64,000 nucleotides of DNA from Silene latifolia (taxonomy: Eukaryota; Streptophyta; Magnoliopsida; Caryophyllales; Caryophyllaceae), in assembly GCF_048544455.1 (NCBI RefSeq), contig NC_133526.1, positions 11,114,001-11,178,000 of the forward strand, read 5' to 3'. Numbering within the stretch: the stretch's first letter is position 1; each line of letters opens with the position of its first letter. The notes beneath the pieces are model-generated. The model made no database searches. It had not been told where the DNA came from and saw only the letters and a program-made list of their open reading frames with translations. A program made the translations under genes and the position numbers. Below, piece after piece: positions 21,217-33,300 of the stretch.

Positions 21217-21917
21217 CCAACGATTGCCGACACCAAGGACGCCATTGAAGAGCTGATCCGGATGGGGAGCCTCGGCAAATATGTTGCCAGAAGCCAAAAA
21301 CCAGATGCCGGCGGATCAAATAGCAAGTCCGCTCCTGAGCGAGTAGGAGTAGTCAATGCCATCATCAGGGACAACGAGAGCGGTGGGTCCGCTCCTGGGC
21401 ACAAACGGCACCTGGATGAACCTTATCAGGCCATCAACTTTGTGCCCAACACAGCAACCCCCGCTTCCAACATCCCCGATATGACCATCGGACAGGAGGA
21501 CTACGAGGGAGTCGTCGCTCTTCATAGCGACCCACTTATGGTCCACCTGGACATAGCCAACCACTTGGTGAAGGGGTGCCTGATTGACACAGCGCCTACA
21601 CGAATGTTATGAACAGAATGCTTTCTCGGCCTCGGTCGAGGATTGAAGATTTGAGCCCCCGCACCAACCCGTTGTACGGCTTTTTCCGGGGCCGGCACTG
21701 GCACCCTTGGGGTCGGTCAGTTTGCCGGTGAGGTTCGGCGAGGGAGGTGCAGCCAAGAATGTTATGTCTGAATTCGTAGTCATCGACGGCACGCCTGCCT
21801 ACGACGTTCTCATAGGCCGGATCACTTTGAGCGAAATCGACGCTGTAATATCCATCCGGGCCCTGACATTGATATATGTCTCGGACCGGGGGGAGGCACA
21901 TAAGCTCATCTCGAAGA
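21217..21917 (+). pseudogene. Tat pol, protease region, degenerate
   Basis: The frame 21262-21612 contains the end of gag and the start of protease. The position of the catalytic D-T/S-G triad reads LIDTAPTRML, so the invariant glycine is lost, and a stop follows at 21610. The frame 21707-21900 carries protease-like sequence (GSVSLPVRFGEGG, VIDGTPAYDVLIGR, as in the ILGRxxL-type end of retropepsins). A frameshift lies between the two. The protease is very unlikely to work. Confidence 0.75.
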
Positions 21918-22219
21918 AAGAGGAAGATCCCGGTTTATGGGAGGTTTATGCTAACGGCCCCTCCACGACGAATAGCTCGAAGGCCGACATCGTTATCATC
22001 AGCCCAAACGGAGACGTATTCGAGCATGCCTCAAACAAAGAATCCAAATACGAGGCGGTGATAACCGGAATTGAACTAGCTAAAACCGCCGGGGCAGAGC
22101 GTATCATGGTGAAGACAGTTTCGCTCCTCGTGACGAACCGGATCGGAGGAGAGCGCGAAGCCCAGGACTACGAGACGATAAGGTATCTAGTGAGGGTGAG
22201 AGCTGTCGCCGAGAACTAA
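21918..22219 (+). pseudogene. Extra RNase H segment between protease and reverse transcriptase
   Basis: This stretch translates to an RNase H-like segment (GLWEVYANGPSTTN, IISPNGDVFEHA, KYEAVITGIELAKTAGAERI, SLLVTNRIGG). It is clearly homologous, in DNA and protein, to the normal RNase H at 23744-24050, which has VYTDGSSTTN, EYEAVITGVELARATGAEHI and TDSLLVTNQIGG. Here two catalytic aspartates are gone (YTDG to YANG; TDS to TVS). An RNase H is not normally present at this position in any gypsy element. It looks like a duplicated segment moved upstream by template switching or recombination. Confidence 0.8.
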
Positions 22220-22487
22220 AATCGTTCCGGATACGGTACACCCCCGGTCCGGAACACCGGACCATCGGCATGGTCGAAGGAGCAGACCGAGGAGCTAGAG
22301 ATTGATCCGGCCGCACCGTAACCGTCGGTGTCAACCTGAACCAAAATTCGAGAGCGACCTCCTGGATCTGCTGAGGAAGAACAAAGATGTTTTCGCATAC
22401 TCAGCGGCCGAAATGCCAGGCGTGAATCGAGAGGTGATTGTTCACAAGTGAAACGTACTCTCCACCGCTCGCCCATCAAGCGAGAGA

Positions 22488-23406
22488 ATGAGGAACTCCT
22501 CGGCCGAGAAGGACGAGGCCATCAAAGCCGAAGTAGATAAATTACTAGCGGCAGGTTTCATCATGCCTTGTACTTATCCCGAGTGGTTAGCCAATGTTGT
22601 AATGGTGAAGAAGTCATCGGGGGCATGGAGAATGTGTGTAGACTTTACCAACCTTAATAAAGCATGCCCCAAAGATTGTTATCCCTTGCCTCGAATAGAT
22701 AGTTTAATCGACGCCACGGCGGGCTACACCATGCTGAGCCTGCTGGACGCCTTCTCGGGGTATCACCAAGTGTTTATGACCGAGGAAGACATGCCTAAAT
22801 GCGCATTTATCACCGCCAACGGCACATACATGTACAAAATGATGCCGTTTGGTTTGAAGAACGCCGGAGCAACGTACACGAGGCTGGTGGACAAAGGGTT
22901 CCAAAACCAAAAAGGACGAAACATCGAAGCTTACGTCGACGATGCTATTGTAAAAAGCAAGTCCGACAGCGAGCACCTGGCCGATTTACACGAAACGTTT
23001 TGCTCACTAAGGAAATACAAGATGAAGCTCAACCCAATGAAATGCAACTTGGTGTCCGGCAGGCAAATTCCTCGGCGACTTTGGTCGGTGCGGAGGCATC
23101 GATGCAAATCCGGACAAAGTCCAAGCAATCCTAGACCTGCCGGAACCAAGGAATCGGAAAGAGGTTATGATGCTGACCGGAAGAATGGCGGCGCTCGCCC
23201 GTTTCATCTCTCGGTCAGCCGACAAGAGCACCCCATTCTTCAAAGTGTTGAAAGGAAATAAAGACTTCAGCTGGGGGGAGGAACAGAGCACGGCTTTCAA
23301 GCAACTGAAAGCTCATCTTCAGACTCTCCCAACTCGTCCGGCCGATCTTGGGGAGATTCTATACCTATACATAGCGATTACCTCGGCCACGGTCGGTCTT
23401 ACGTGA
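22488..23406 (+). pseudogene. Tat reverse transcriptase, frameshifted
   Basis: The reverse-transcriptase palm and fingers are readable: INDLNKACPKD-type sequence (NLNKACPKDCYPLPRID), LSLLDAFSGYHQV, MPFGLKNAGATY, and the catalytic YVDDAIV at about 22931-22951. At about 23080 the frame shifts, and the connection/tether continues at 23167-23406 (LTGRMAALARFISRSADKS, FSWGEEQSTAFKQLK). The Y-V-D-D motif is intact. Stops and shifts prevent a complete polyprotein. Confidence 0.9.
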
Positions 23407-23583
23407 TCATCGAGGAAGAAGACAAACAAAGAACACCCAATCTACTTTGTCACCATACACTTGTTGCCCGCCGAGAGAAAATTACCCACTAATCGAAAAA
23501 GCGCCTTCGCCGTCGTCGTTGCCACAAGGAAGTTAAAACCCTACTTCGACGCACACCCCGTGACGGTCCCTAACCGATCGTAG

Positions 23584-24120
23584 TTGGAGAAAGCTTTGGA
23601 AAAATTCGAACAATCCGGCAGCTCATCAAATGGGCAAATGGAACTCTCTGGTTTCGGCATTCAGTACAAACCAAGGCCTTCGATAAAGGGGCAAGCACTT
23701 GCAGATTTCCTGGCCGAATGCACGTATCAGGAAGTGCCAAACCCAGGCATATGGGAAGTCTACACCGACGGCTCCTCCACGACGAACACTCAGAGCCGGC
23801 ATCCTTATCATCAGCCCAAACGGGGACGAGTTCGAGTACGCCTTGAAATTCACCTTCTCGGCATCGAACAATGAATCCGAATACGAGGCGGTGATAACCG
23901 GAGTCGAGCTAGCTAGGGCTACCGGAGCCGAACACATTGTGTTGAAGACAGACTCACTGTTGGTTACTAACCAAATCGGGGGAGTTTGAGGCTCGAGACG
24001 ACGGAATGGTAAGGTACCTAGAGAGGGTAAAAGCCGACATAGCAAAGTTGAAATCTTTCCAAATCCATTGTGTTCCCAGATCCGAGAACAACCGGGCCGA
24101 CGCTCTCTCCAAACTGGCCA
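23584..24120 (+). pseudogene. Tat RNase H (archaeal-type), frameshifted
   Basis: The normal RNase H follows RT: WEVYTDGSSTTN (first Asp), NNESEYEAVITG (Glu), LKTDSLLVTNQ (second Asp) and HCVPRSENNRADALSKLA. It lies in three frames (23584-23874, 23699-23989 and 24006 onward), separated by one-base shifts. It is the likely source of the extra copy at 21918-22219. Confidence 0.85.
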
Positions 24121-25463
24121 GCTCAACCATCAAGAATGTCAGCCGAACCGTGCTAGTAGATATCAGGAATGCGAAAAGCATCACTGAGACCGTCGGCATG
24201 GTGGGTAACATAGAGACCGAGACAACGTGGATGACTCCGATAATGAAATACAAACTTACAGGTGAATTACCGGAGGGCCGCAATCCCTCGGCCAAAATGA
24301 AAAGGATCGCCGCCAGGTACTTGGTGTTCGAAGGGGAACTGTACAGAAGATCCGTAATAAGACCACTCCTGAAGTGTGTCGGTCCAGCCGACGCAGAACT
24401 GATACTGACAGAGATTCACGAAGGCATCTGTGGACATCACATGGGGGCAAGAACACTAGCCCACAAAGCTCTCCGAGCCGGCTACTTCTGGCCCACCATG
24501 CTTCAAGATTCCAGAACGAAGACCAAGAAGTGCACGAACTGTCAGATGCATGCCCCGGTGATACACGCTCCCTCCAGGGACCTACAACCGGTGCTTAGTC
24601 CCCTTCCTTTCGCACAGTGGGGGATGGACATGCTAGGGCCGTTCCCAACGGCCTCCGGAGGAAGGAAGTTCTTAATCGTCGCCGTCGATTACTTCACCAA
24701 GTGGGTTGAAGCCGTAGCAGTACCAGCAAAGACCACAGCAGCCGTCAGAAAGGTGATCTGGGAAAATGTTATAACTCGCTTCGGATTACCCCAAGTTATG
24801 GTATTTGACCACGGCCGAGAGTTTTGGAGCGACCTGATAATGAACTGGTTAGAAGAGCTTGGCATCAAGTTTGCGTACTCCTCCGTCTGCCACCCACAGA
24901 GCAACGGGCAGGCGGAGGCAGCCAACAAAACAATCCTCAACGGTTTGAAGAAGACAGTTGAAGACCTTAAGGGAAGGTGGGCCGATGAACTACCCGGCGT
25001 CCTGTGGTCCCTCCGGACCACGGAGAAAGAAGCAACGGGGTACACCCCCTTCCACCTAGTCTACGGTTCCGAAGCAGTCCTACCAATTGAAGCCGCGGTG
25101 CCAACATTCAGAACGGCCACCTTCAACCCGGTTGAGAACGAGGAAGGCCTGAGAGCCTCCCTGGACCTGGTCGAAGAAAGCCGAAATACCGCACGCCTCA
25201 ACTTGGCCATATACCAAAACCGGATGAAGAGAGCCTACAACCGCCGGGTCCACAAAAGGGACTTAAAAGTGGGAGACCTAGTCCTAAGGAAGTCAGCTGC
25301 CACCAACAAAGGAAATATTCATGGGAAACTGACGGCCAATTGGGAGGGTCCCTACAAAGTGGTCGAAGAGATGAGGCCGGGTACATACCGGCTGACAGAC
25401 ATGGGAGGCGTACCTTTGATGAGCCATTGGAACACCGATAACTTGAGAAAATACTTTGTATAG
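24006..25463 (+). pseudogene. Tat integrase, longest intact pol frame (485 codons)
   Basis: The open frame begins in the last part of RNase H and continues through integrase. It has an HHCC zinc site (HEGICGHH ... CTNCQMHA), a DDE core (WGMDMLGPFP with the first Asp, VFDHGREFWSD with the second, HPQSNGQAEAANK with the Glu), and a C-terminal SH3-like module (GDLVLRKSAATNKG, KLTANWEGPYKV, MSHWNTDNLRKYF). Asn is replaced by His in the common DNG triplet after the second Asp, a tolerated change in some families. Integrase itself looks complete; the pol upstream of it is broken. Confidence 0.92.
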
Positions 25464-25469
25464 CGGCGG

Positions 25470-25594
25470 AGGTGTCCAAACCCATTGTGGACACCCCAAC
25501 GCACGATCATGAACAAATAAGTCGTCCAAGTTTCCCGTCAAAGTGTTTGTCCCCTCCACAAATTGCCACCAGGCAGGAACTCAAAGAGAAGAAT
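25470..25594 (+). other. Spacer after Tat pol
   Basis: A non-coding stretch lies between the integrase stop (25461-25463) and the tandem repeats. It has no recognisable protein content. Confidence 0.5.
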
Positions 25595-26170
25595 CGCTAT
25601 CGAAGCCGCAACCCCGATTACCTCGGACAAAGCCGAGAGCGACGGGGAACACGCCCGGTCGATACGCTAAAAAAGAACGTATACTCGCCGCAATTGAGAC
25701 GCCAATCTAAGCGGTCAATATGCCTACACAGTTACGAACGCTATCGAAGCCGCAACCCCGATTACCTCGGTCAAAGCCGAGAGCGACGGGGAACACGCCG
25801 GTCGATACGCTAAAAAAGAAACGTATACTCAGCGCAATTGAGACGCCAATCTGAGCGGTCAATATGCCTACACAGTTACGAACGCTATCGAAGCCGCAAC
25901 CCCGATTACCTCGGTCAAAGCCGAGAGCGACGGGGAACACGCCGGTCGATACGCTAAAAAAGAAACGTATACTCGGCGCGCACCGAGACGCCAATGAGCG
26001 GTCAATATGCCTACATTCTTAACGCTATCGAAGCCGCAACCCCGATTACCTCGGTCAAAGCCGAGAGCGACGGGGAACACGCCGGTCGATACGCTAAAAA
26101 GAAGCGTATACTCTGCGCAATTGAGACGTCAATCCGGCGGTCAATATGCCTACAGTTACGAACGCTAAAG
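25595..26170 (+). repeat. Four tandem repeats of 140-144 bp in the Tat 3' spacer
   Basis: Units starting cgctatcgaagccgcaaccc lie at 25595, 25739, 25883 and 26023; a fifth is degraded from about 26157. Each includes gattacctcggtcaaagccg, gacggggaacacgcc and ggtcaatatgcctaca. Tandem arrays in this region of Tat elements are a known source of plant satellite DNA. The ORFs here are translations of the repeat. Confidence 0.95.
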
Positions 26171-26565
26171 ACGTTAAACACAGTTTAGACATGCATTCAA
26201 GCTGCCTCGGTCATGCCGAGTGTAAAAACGAAGGCACTCAATTAATAACGCAAAGAGACAAACGAGGAATCGTGATCAAAGCCCCGGCCAAGCCAAAGGC
26301 CGATAAGATAAATTTATTAAAAATGATTGCAAGGAGAGTACAAACGACGGCCGTCCCCATAAGGATAGCCTAAACTCTACCTACCAGAGCTTTACAAAAA
26401 GCGAGGAAACAAAAAAACAAAAGGTTACAGACTTGGGATTTGAAGCGCCAAAAGGATGGCAGGGAGAGAAGGCTCAATAATTGGCCCCCGAACAGCTAAA
26501 GCTATCCGAGACACCGGGTGAGTCTGGTGACGACCGCCCGTCTCCCTATGCTTCGTTGCCCTCCG

Positions 26566-29006
26566 TCAAGAGTAACAAAGATCTTCGGTGGCCGGCTTTG
26601 AGGAAGGCTGAACATCTTCAGGCAACTTCAGCCTCTCACCCTCCTTCACCTTCGCATCATGGGCCGCCTTGGCCTCGGCTATCTCGAGCCGCCTTCGCGC
26701 CTCCGCCTTCTCCGCAGCCGCTGACTCCTCAGCATCAGCCATCTCGTCCAAAAGCTGTTCAAATTTATCCCACGGGAAAGAGCCCTCGGGGACGAGTCTT
26801 CTTATTGCCTCCCTGGCCGCCTCCTCGGCCTGGTCCCGGAATTGGGCGCACATTTTAGGGAGAAGAACATCTTGAAGCATTTCGATATCCTTCTCCTTTT
26901 GATCAAGGGCAGCCTGCGCGTCCCTGAGCGCCTCGGCCTGGTTGTGGAACATGTCCTTCCACTTTTCTCCCTTGGCAACCACGGCGTCATAAGCATCCTT
27001 GTACTTGTCCCGCTCTCCCATCATCCTGGCAGTGGCGGCATCAGCTTCCTCCACCTTGGCCCTCTCGGCCCCTAGCGCCTTCTCAATCTCCCCCCACACG
27101 CCGGTGGCAAAGCAAAGAGATCCTGTTTAGCCTTCGTGGCTTCCCCCTTTGCGGCAGAGAGATCGAGCTTAAGCTTTGCGATCAGCGGCGCAGCTTGGCC
27201 CATGGTTTTCTCCTGCTCCAAGATATAGGAGCCGGCTTGTTGGGTCCACTTGGCCATCCTCTTATAACATTTCACACCCTCTGCCACAAGCTCGGAGGGA
27301 GAAATCTTCTGAGCCGAGGAGTCAACGACGATGTTTCTGTCACCCGCCTTCTCAACAACCTTCTCAGGCTGTTTCTCTAATTGCCGTTCAGTGAGAACGG
27401 CGGCTGCCGAAGGAGGATCTACAAAAAATTTACACAAAGCATCCATGTCACCATGCATTGACACATCAGAAAGCCGGTCATCTGGTATGTCTAACGAACC
27501 AGCTAAATCCTAACCACAAGTTAGATCCGTACCAGTCTGGACCCTCTTGGTTCGAGGGCCGGCTGAGTCAGTCTTCTCCCCGGCAGCGTTGGAAGCAGAC
27601 GGAGGATCTTTTCTCTTCTTCGGAGAAAAGCCCTTAGCAACAGTCACCGACCCGTCAACGATTTCGACGACCTCCACAGGCTTCTGAACCACGAGGGTCG
27701 AAGAGGGAGCTGGCACAGACGCCGCCGCCGGCTTGGACGCTGATTTCTTTGATCTCTTCGGCACGCCGCCAAGAACCCGTGCTTGAGCCGTCTCCTGATC
27801 CAACGCCCTCGTCTGTTTGTCCATGAGTTCGTTAGGGGACAGTCGGCGATCACGCGCTTCAGCCGTAGGATGACGGATGAGAACCTTCCCGTCCTTATCA
27901 AGCCCCAGCCTCTCCAAGTCTTTCTCAGACAGATCCTGACCAAACCGATCTGCAAGGGATCAAACAAGAGTTACATAAAGGAAGTAAGAAAGCTCCAAAC
28001 AGGAACATAACAAGCAAAGGTGGGCCTCACACCGACCCCACTCACCACGGCTGAGGGCCGGTATGAGGCCGACGCGGCATAGCAGCTCGTCCTGAAGAAT
28101 AATCTGAGTTGGGGGCAACCATCCCTTCTCAAAGATCAAACAATGCATTGCCCGCCTCTCATCCGCAGTAAGAGGGACCAACGAAGCGTCCATCTTGACC
28201 TTGCTACCCCGGGAGATATATTTCTCATACTCTTCCCGGGTCTCACACCGCAAGTGAACGGGACTCTGGAAAGACCGAGGCAATGGGTAGTCCTCCGGCA
28301 CTTGGACATACACCCATCGCTCTTGCCAGTCTTTGCAGGAAGTAAGCTTGTTTACGGAGACATATCCTGGCTCCGTCTGCACGCTGTACCACCCCACCTT
28401 TCGGGCGATTGACGGCCGAAGACTATGAAGTCGGCGGAATAAGTTGACCGTAGGGACCTCCCCTTTAAAGAGGCAGAGCCACACAAAGCCGATTATCGTC
28501 CTCATGGCCAACGGATGCAGTTGAGCCACGGCAAGGTTCATAGCTTTGATGATGGCCGCGACGTGTTCGTTCAAAGGAAACCGGAGCCCATACTCCAAAT
28601 GCTTGATGTACACGCCGATATGGCCCGGGGGAGGGCAACAGACCACCTGACCCTCCTCAGGGATAACAATTTTATACCTCTCACCGAAGGAGAAATGATC
28701 TCCGAAAAGAGTCCCTCCGGAGCTGCTTGCGAATTTGTTTGTCCAGACACGGTCGAGGCCAGTCCTGCAGGCCTCACCATGATCCGGGATGGTCGTCCTC
28801 TCACCATCAACAGGAGCCCTCTCACCATCATCATCAGCATCATCTTCATCCTCCCCTTCCTCCGGAATGGACAGGCCAACTACGGGAGAGGGAGACCTAG
28901 GGCCCCCAAACCTTAGCGGGATGGCATCTAGTATCCCCTCCTCGTCAAGACGCGACGGGGAACCCCCCGGCGCAGAAGTGCTAGTCCCGGCATCAGCAGA
29001 AGACAT
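26566..29006 (-). pseudogene. Tat antisense ORF with putative gypsy-type transposon domain, one intron, broken
   Basis: On the strand opposite to gag-pol lies a gene-like unit. Exon 1 is 29006-28046 (ATG at 29006). A GTGAGT donor and a TTGCAG acceptor precede exon 2, which starts at 27949. The junction joins in frame. Exon 1 has an acidic Ser/Glu/Asp-rich lead, then a domain with GVYIKHLEYGLRFPLNEHV, LHPLAMRTIIGFVWLC and RVWVYVQVPEDY-type motifs (WVYVQVPEDYPLP). These resemble the Pfam 'putative gypsy-type transposon' domain (Transposase_28). Exon 2 ends in a long coiled coil (Glu/Ala/Lys-rich, about 27100-26600). An in-frame TAG at 27510-27512 and a frameshift near 27090 interrupt it. The function of these antisense proteins in Tat elements is unknown. 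Confidence 0.75.
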
Positions 29007-29689
29007 GTTCACAACAAATTACTAGCAAGATAAAAGAAAAATTCGTTTGTTTACCTTAAAAGAAAAAAACACTCGCCGGATCAAAGACTCTGAAGATCGG
29101 AAGAAAAGGAAGCCCTTGAAAGTTTAGAAAGATGAAGATTTTGGAGAAAATTTGAGAAAATGAAATTAGTGGCCAAAATCACGGAAAAACTGCCCTATTT
29201 ATAGGAAAAAGCCCATGAAGAAGGACCAATCGAGCAGCCCATGAAGCGACAGCCAATCAACGAGCAGACACGTGTCGAGCATGCAACCACGGAATGTCAA
29301 TCGTCGCAACAGTTAAACGTCAATCAATGCAACAGTGACCAAGCGTCTTCAACACGCCCGTTCACATCTCTTCGACTATTCATCTTCCTCAACAAATTCC
29401 TAGGTATCTAGTCTCCGCCGGCCACCTGATCAACCAAGCTAGGAAGCACCGGCCGGGGGCAATCAAAATCAACCTAAGACTCTCACCCCGGTCTCGGCCA
29501 AATCATGTTCTTTTCCACATCGGATACCCTTTACGCATCCATGTGGAGGGGGGATATGGTGTATGGTACGGCCTCAACATGACCAAGCCGACGAAGATGC
29601 TCGCCGATGAAGAAATTTTTACTTGTGCAGAATATATGCTCAGCATACATCGGAGCCCATACCACGGCATAGACTACGCTGGGGCAAAT
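29007..29689 (+). other. 5' flank of the antisense ORF and Tat polypurine tract
   Basis: This is non-coding DNA between the antisense gene and the 3' LTR. It would hold the promoter of the antisense transcript; a tataggaaa-like tract occurs near 29200 on the minus-strand side. It ends with the G-rich tract gctggggcaaat abutting the LTR. The last 65 bases match the window start (1-71). Confidence 0.55.
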
Positions 29690-30273
29690 TGATGGGGCAT
29701 ATTCTCGCACCTTGACCAAGTCAACACACCGAGCAAGGTCGAGACATCCACAAAGAATGTCAACATATCGATGTAGCTAGCCGATGCTATCCATCGGCTG
29801 TCACTGGTCTCGGCCTGGCAACTGATCAGCCGGGACACATATCCGCGTACTCATATCCAAGACCCGTCGGCCGGCCTGCCATAGGTCCATCGGCCGAGGG
29901 TAGAACGGTCTTTCCACCTGCTAGCCACTTGGCCACTTGGCCACTACGTGACAAAAGGTGAAAGTCTATAAATACTCCTCAACCTTCATTGAGAAAAGGA
30001 TCCCACAACTTAACCTAAATACACTATTCATCTGGTAATATCTTCTTTATCTCTCTACAATACACACCTAGCCAAGTAACACAACTTAATCCTTTAAGTT
30101 TACTGACTTGAGCGTCGGAGTGAGTACGCTTGGCACAAAGCCAAGCCCTCAGTTCGTTCATTGTTGCAGGAGAGGCCGAGAGGAACGATAGAAGCAAGAA
30201 GGGGTCAACTCAAGACATTATTCTACAATCCAAGGGTGGTAACGATACTTGCTCTGGAATTACACCCGGAACA
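29690..30273 (+). repeat. 3' LTR of Tat copy B
   Basis: It is 584 bp, TGATGGGGC...CCCGGAACA, and pairs with 19072-19669. It shows several indels relative to the 5' LTR, so insertion is not very recent. The TSD cactc follows at 30274-30278. Confidence 0.95.
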
Positions 30274-30278
30274 CACTC

Positions 30279-30341
30279 AATAAGAGCTAAATACGGAACA
30301 ATAATATTGCACATTGACTAGCACAATTTTATTGTCTATTA
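30279..30341 (-). repeat. 3' LTR of copia-2, second part
   Basis: It continues the copia LTR after the Tat insertion (aataagagctaaatacggaa ... attgtctatta) and matches 34836-34898. The polypurine tract accccccctcaaac follows on the plus strand. Confidence 0.93.
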
Positions 30342-30348
30342 CCCCCCC

Positions 30349-33300
30349 TCAAACTGGAGCATGGAAATCAATAATGCCCAGTTTGCGGAGTAAGTAGTGA
30401 AATTGTCGGACTCCTAAAGGCTTTGTAAAGATATCAGCAACTTGTTCGTTTGTAGGAACATGCATAGGTGTAACCAGCCCATCCGTAATAGCATCGCGAA
30501 CAAAGTGACAGTCAATCTCGATATGTTTGGTTCGCTCATGAAAAACTGGATTTTGAGCTAAGTGTATCGCAGATTGACTATCGCAAAATAACTCCATAGG
30601 GCGGAAACGGGTACATCCAGAGTAGCAAGCAAACCCTTAAGCCACTTAAGTTCACAAACAATTGCCGCCATAGAACGATACTCGGCTTCAGCTGATGAAA
30701 GAGACACCGTATGCTGTTTCTTGGTTTTCCATGAAATGGGAGAGTCACCAAGAGAAACAAACCAGCCGGTAACGGATCGTCGTGTAAGGGCACGAGTACC
30801 CCAATCCGAGTCACACCACCCTGAAATAGTCAAAGAGCTGTTGGACCGAAGCAAAATGCCTTGGCCAGGACTTCCTTTAAGGTAACGTACCACCCGGAGA
30901 GCAGCGTCCATATGAGCGGTCCGTGGTTTAGTAAGGAACTGCGAGAGAACATGTACGGAGAAGGTCAAGTCCGGTCTCGTGACGGCCAAAAAAATAAGGC
31001 GACCAATGAGACGACGATATCGTTCGGGATCATCCAAATAGGGACTGCCGTTCACGCTCAGCTTGTGATCCGGGTCCATTGGGGTGGAGGCAGGTTTTGC
31101 ACCCAAGAGACCTGTTTCGGTGATGATGTCAAGAGTATATTTCCTTTGATTAAGAAAAATGCCGTCTGAATTTCGGGCTACCTCTATACCAAGGAAATAT
31201 TTTAGGGAACCCAAATCCTTCATTTTAAAACATCTATTTAAATATACTTTGAAGACGGAAATGGCCTGAGAATCATTCCCCGCAATTACCAAATCATCCA
31301 CATAAATCAAAACATGTAAGCGGACGTCATTCATAGTATATGTGAAGAGTGAATAATCGGAGTAAGATTGCCGAAACCCGTAATGACGAAGAGCACTAGC
31401 GAGCTTGGCGAACCAACATCGTGGGGCCTGGCGAAGTCCATAAAGTGACTTCTTTAAACGACAAACCTTACCCTCGTGACCACGACCAAAACCCGGAGGC
31501 AACTTCATGTACACTTCTTCATTCAAATCGCCATGTAAGAACGCATTATGGACATCCATTTGATGTAATTCCCATTTCTTGACAGCGGCAACAACTAAGA
31601 AAGTACGAATAGTTACCATCTTAACGACCGGTGCAAATGTCTCGCCATAGTCGAGTCCCTCGACTTGGTGATTACCGAACACAACAACACGGGCCTTTAA
31701 TCGCTCAATCGAACCGTCGGACTTGTATTTTATCTTATAAACCCATCGACACCCAAGAGCTTTCTTATTAGGTGGCAAGTCGGTTAGCTCCCATGTATCA
31801 TTAGATTCGAGAGCATCTATTTCTTCCTTCATGGCGGTACACCAACCAGCATCTGTAATTGCAACTTTAAAGGACGGGGGTTCGACACCCGTAGTAATAC
31901 CGACAAGGAAATGCTTATGACGAGAAGAAAATTTATTGCAATTTACGAAATTAGCTAAGTCATAGGGCGTACCTGAGGGAGATGACGGAGATGTAGGTGA
32001 GTCGGGGGAAGATGGACTGTGAATAGAGTCGAGAACATAGCCTTTCAAACGGAAATTTGGAATTTTTAACCGATGTCCGCGGCCAACATTATCGCTGGAA
32101 CCAGTGGCATGACCCGTGTCTGGTGCGGGACCGGAAACAGAGGCAGCTGGGTCTGTCACGGGTTCTGTTTCCGAGGTAATGGGTGCAGTTTCGGACACCG
32201 TTTCCGAGGGCTGTGAAGTGGCGGGAGTAGCGGTATCAATAGAGGCATCATCAGGTTCATCAAGAACAAAGAAGAAGTCATGCTCATGGGTCAAAACAGG
32301 CGTGGAATTAGAGGGCATATAATGAAAAGAATCCTCATGAAATTCGACATCACGGGAAATAAAAATGGAGCCTGTCTCAATATCATATACCTTCCAACCT
32401 CGTTTATTGTGAGGGTACCCAAGAAAAATACACTTTCGACTACGAGGTTCAAATTTGTCACCGCGAGTTTGTTGATTATGAGTGAAACAAAGGCAGCCAA
32501 AAACTCTCATATTTTGATAGGAGGGAGACGTACCGAATAAAACTTCATATGGGGTTTTGTGATTAAGAATTTTGGAAGGAGTGCGATTAATTAAATAGGC
32601 GGCTGTAAGTACGCACTAACCCCAAAAATGTTTCGGAAGACGCCCCTGAAATAACAAAGCTCGGGCAACATTTAAGATATGCCGATGTTTACGTTCGACA
32701 CGACCATTTTGTTGGGGGCGTGCCAATGCATGAGGTTTGAAAATGAATACCCTGTTGTAAAAAATATTCGGCCATGTGATTAAATTCCGTGGCATTGTCA
32801 CTCTGCACCACTTTCACCTGTTTCGAAAATTGTGTTTGAACCATCGACAAAAATTGCATAAACACACTTGTGGCTTCCGTTTTAGCAAGCAATAAATAGA
32901 CCCAAACCGAACGAGAACAGTCGTCCATAATAGTGAGAAAATATTTAGCGCCACAAGTGGAGAGAGTCCGATACGGACCCCAAAGGTCACAATGTATCAA
33001 ATTAAAAATATCCGATGCAATATTCTCGCTTAAATTGAAACTAGCACGAGTTTGTTTGGCTAGGTGGCACACGTCGCACACCAAGCTTTTATTAACGGAA
33101 ATAGAATGAGGTAAAGGTAAAAATTTAACCACATTGCCTCCCGGATGACCAAGGCGTCGATGCCATAACTCATAAGAGCAAAGAGTGTCAACCGTGTGCA
33201 CCGTAGTAGTCGGACCCGTGGAAGACAATAAAAACAGTCCATCCCGAAGCTCACCAACTCCAATCATCTTCCTCGAGGAACGGTCCTGTATAAGACAACG

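Larger units (their letters stand above)
19072..30273 (+). mobile_element. Ty3/gypsy Tat-lineage retrotransposon (copy B) with antisense ORF, nested in copia-2
   Basis: The LTRs are 19072-19669 and 29690-30273, with a perfect TSD cactc at 19067-19071 and 30274-30278. The internal order is PBS, gag, PR, RT, RNase H, IN (gypsy order), then a tandem-repeat spacer, an antisense gene and a polypurine tract. A pol-to-3'LTR spacer with an antisense ORF and 3' tandem repeats is known for the Tat lineage (Ogre/Retand relatives). Multiple frameshifts and stops make this copy non-autonomous. LTRs of the same family flank another copy at 72-657. Confidence 0.95.

Noticed and set aside
25472-26188. Arg/Ser-rich ORFs on both strands
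   Set aside because: They are translations of the 144-bp tandem repeat in the Tat spacer.
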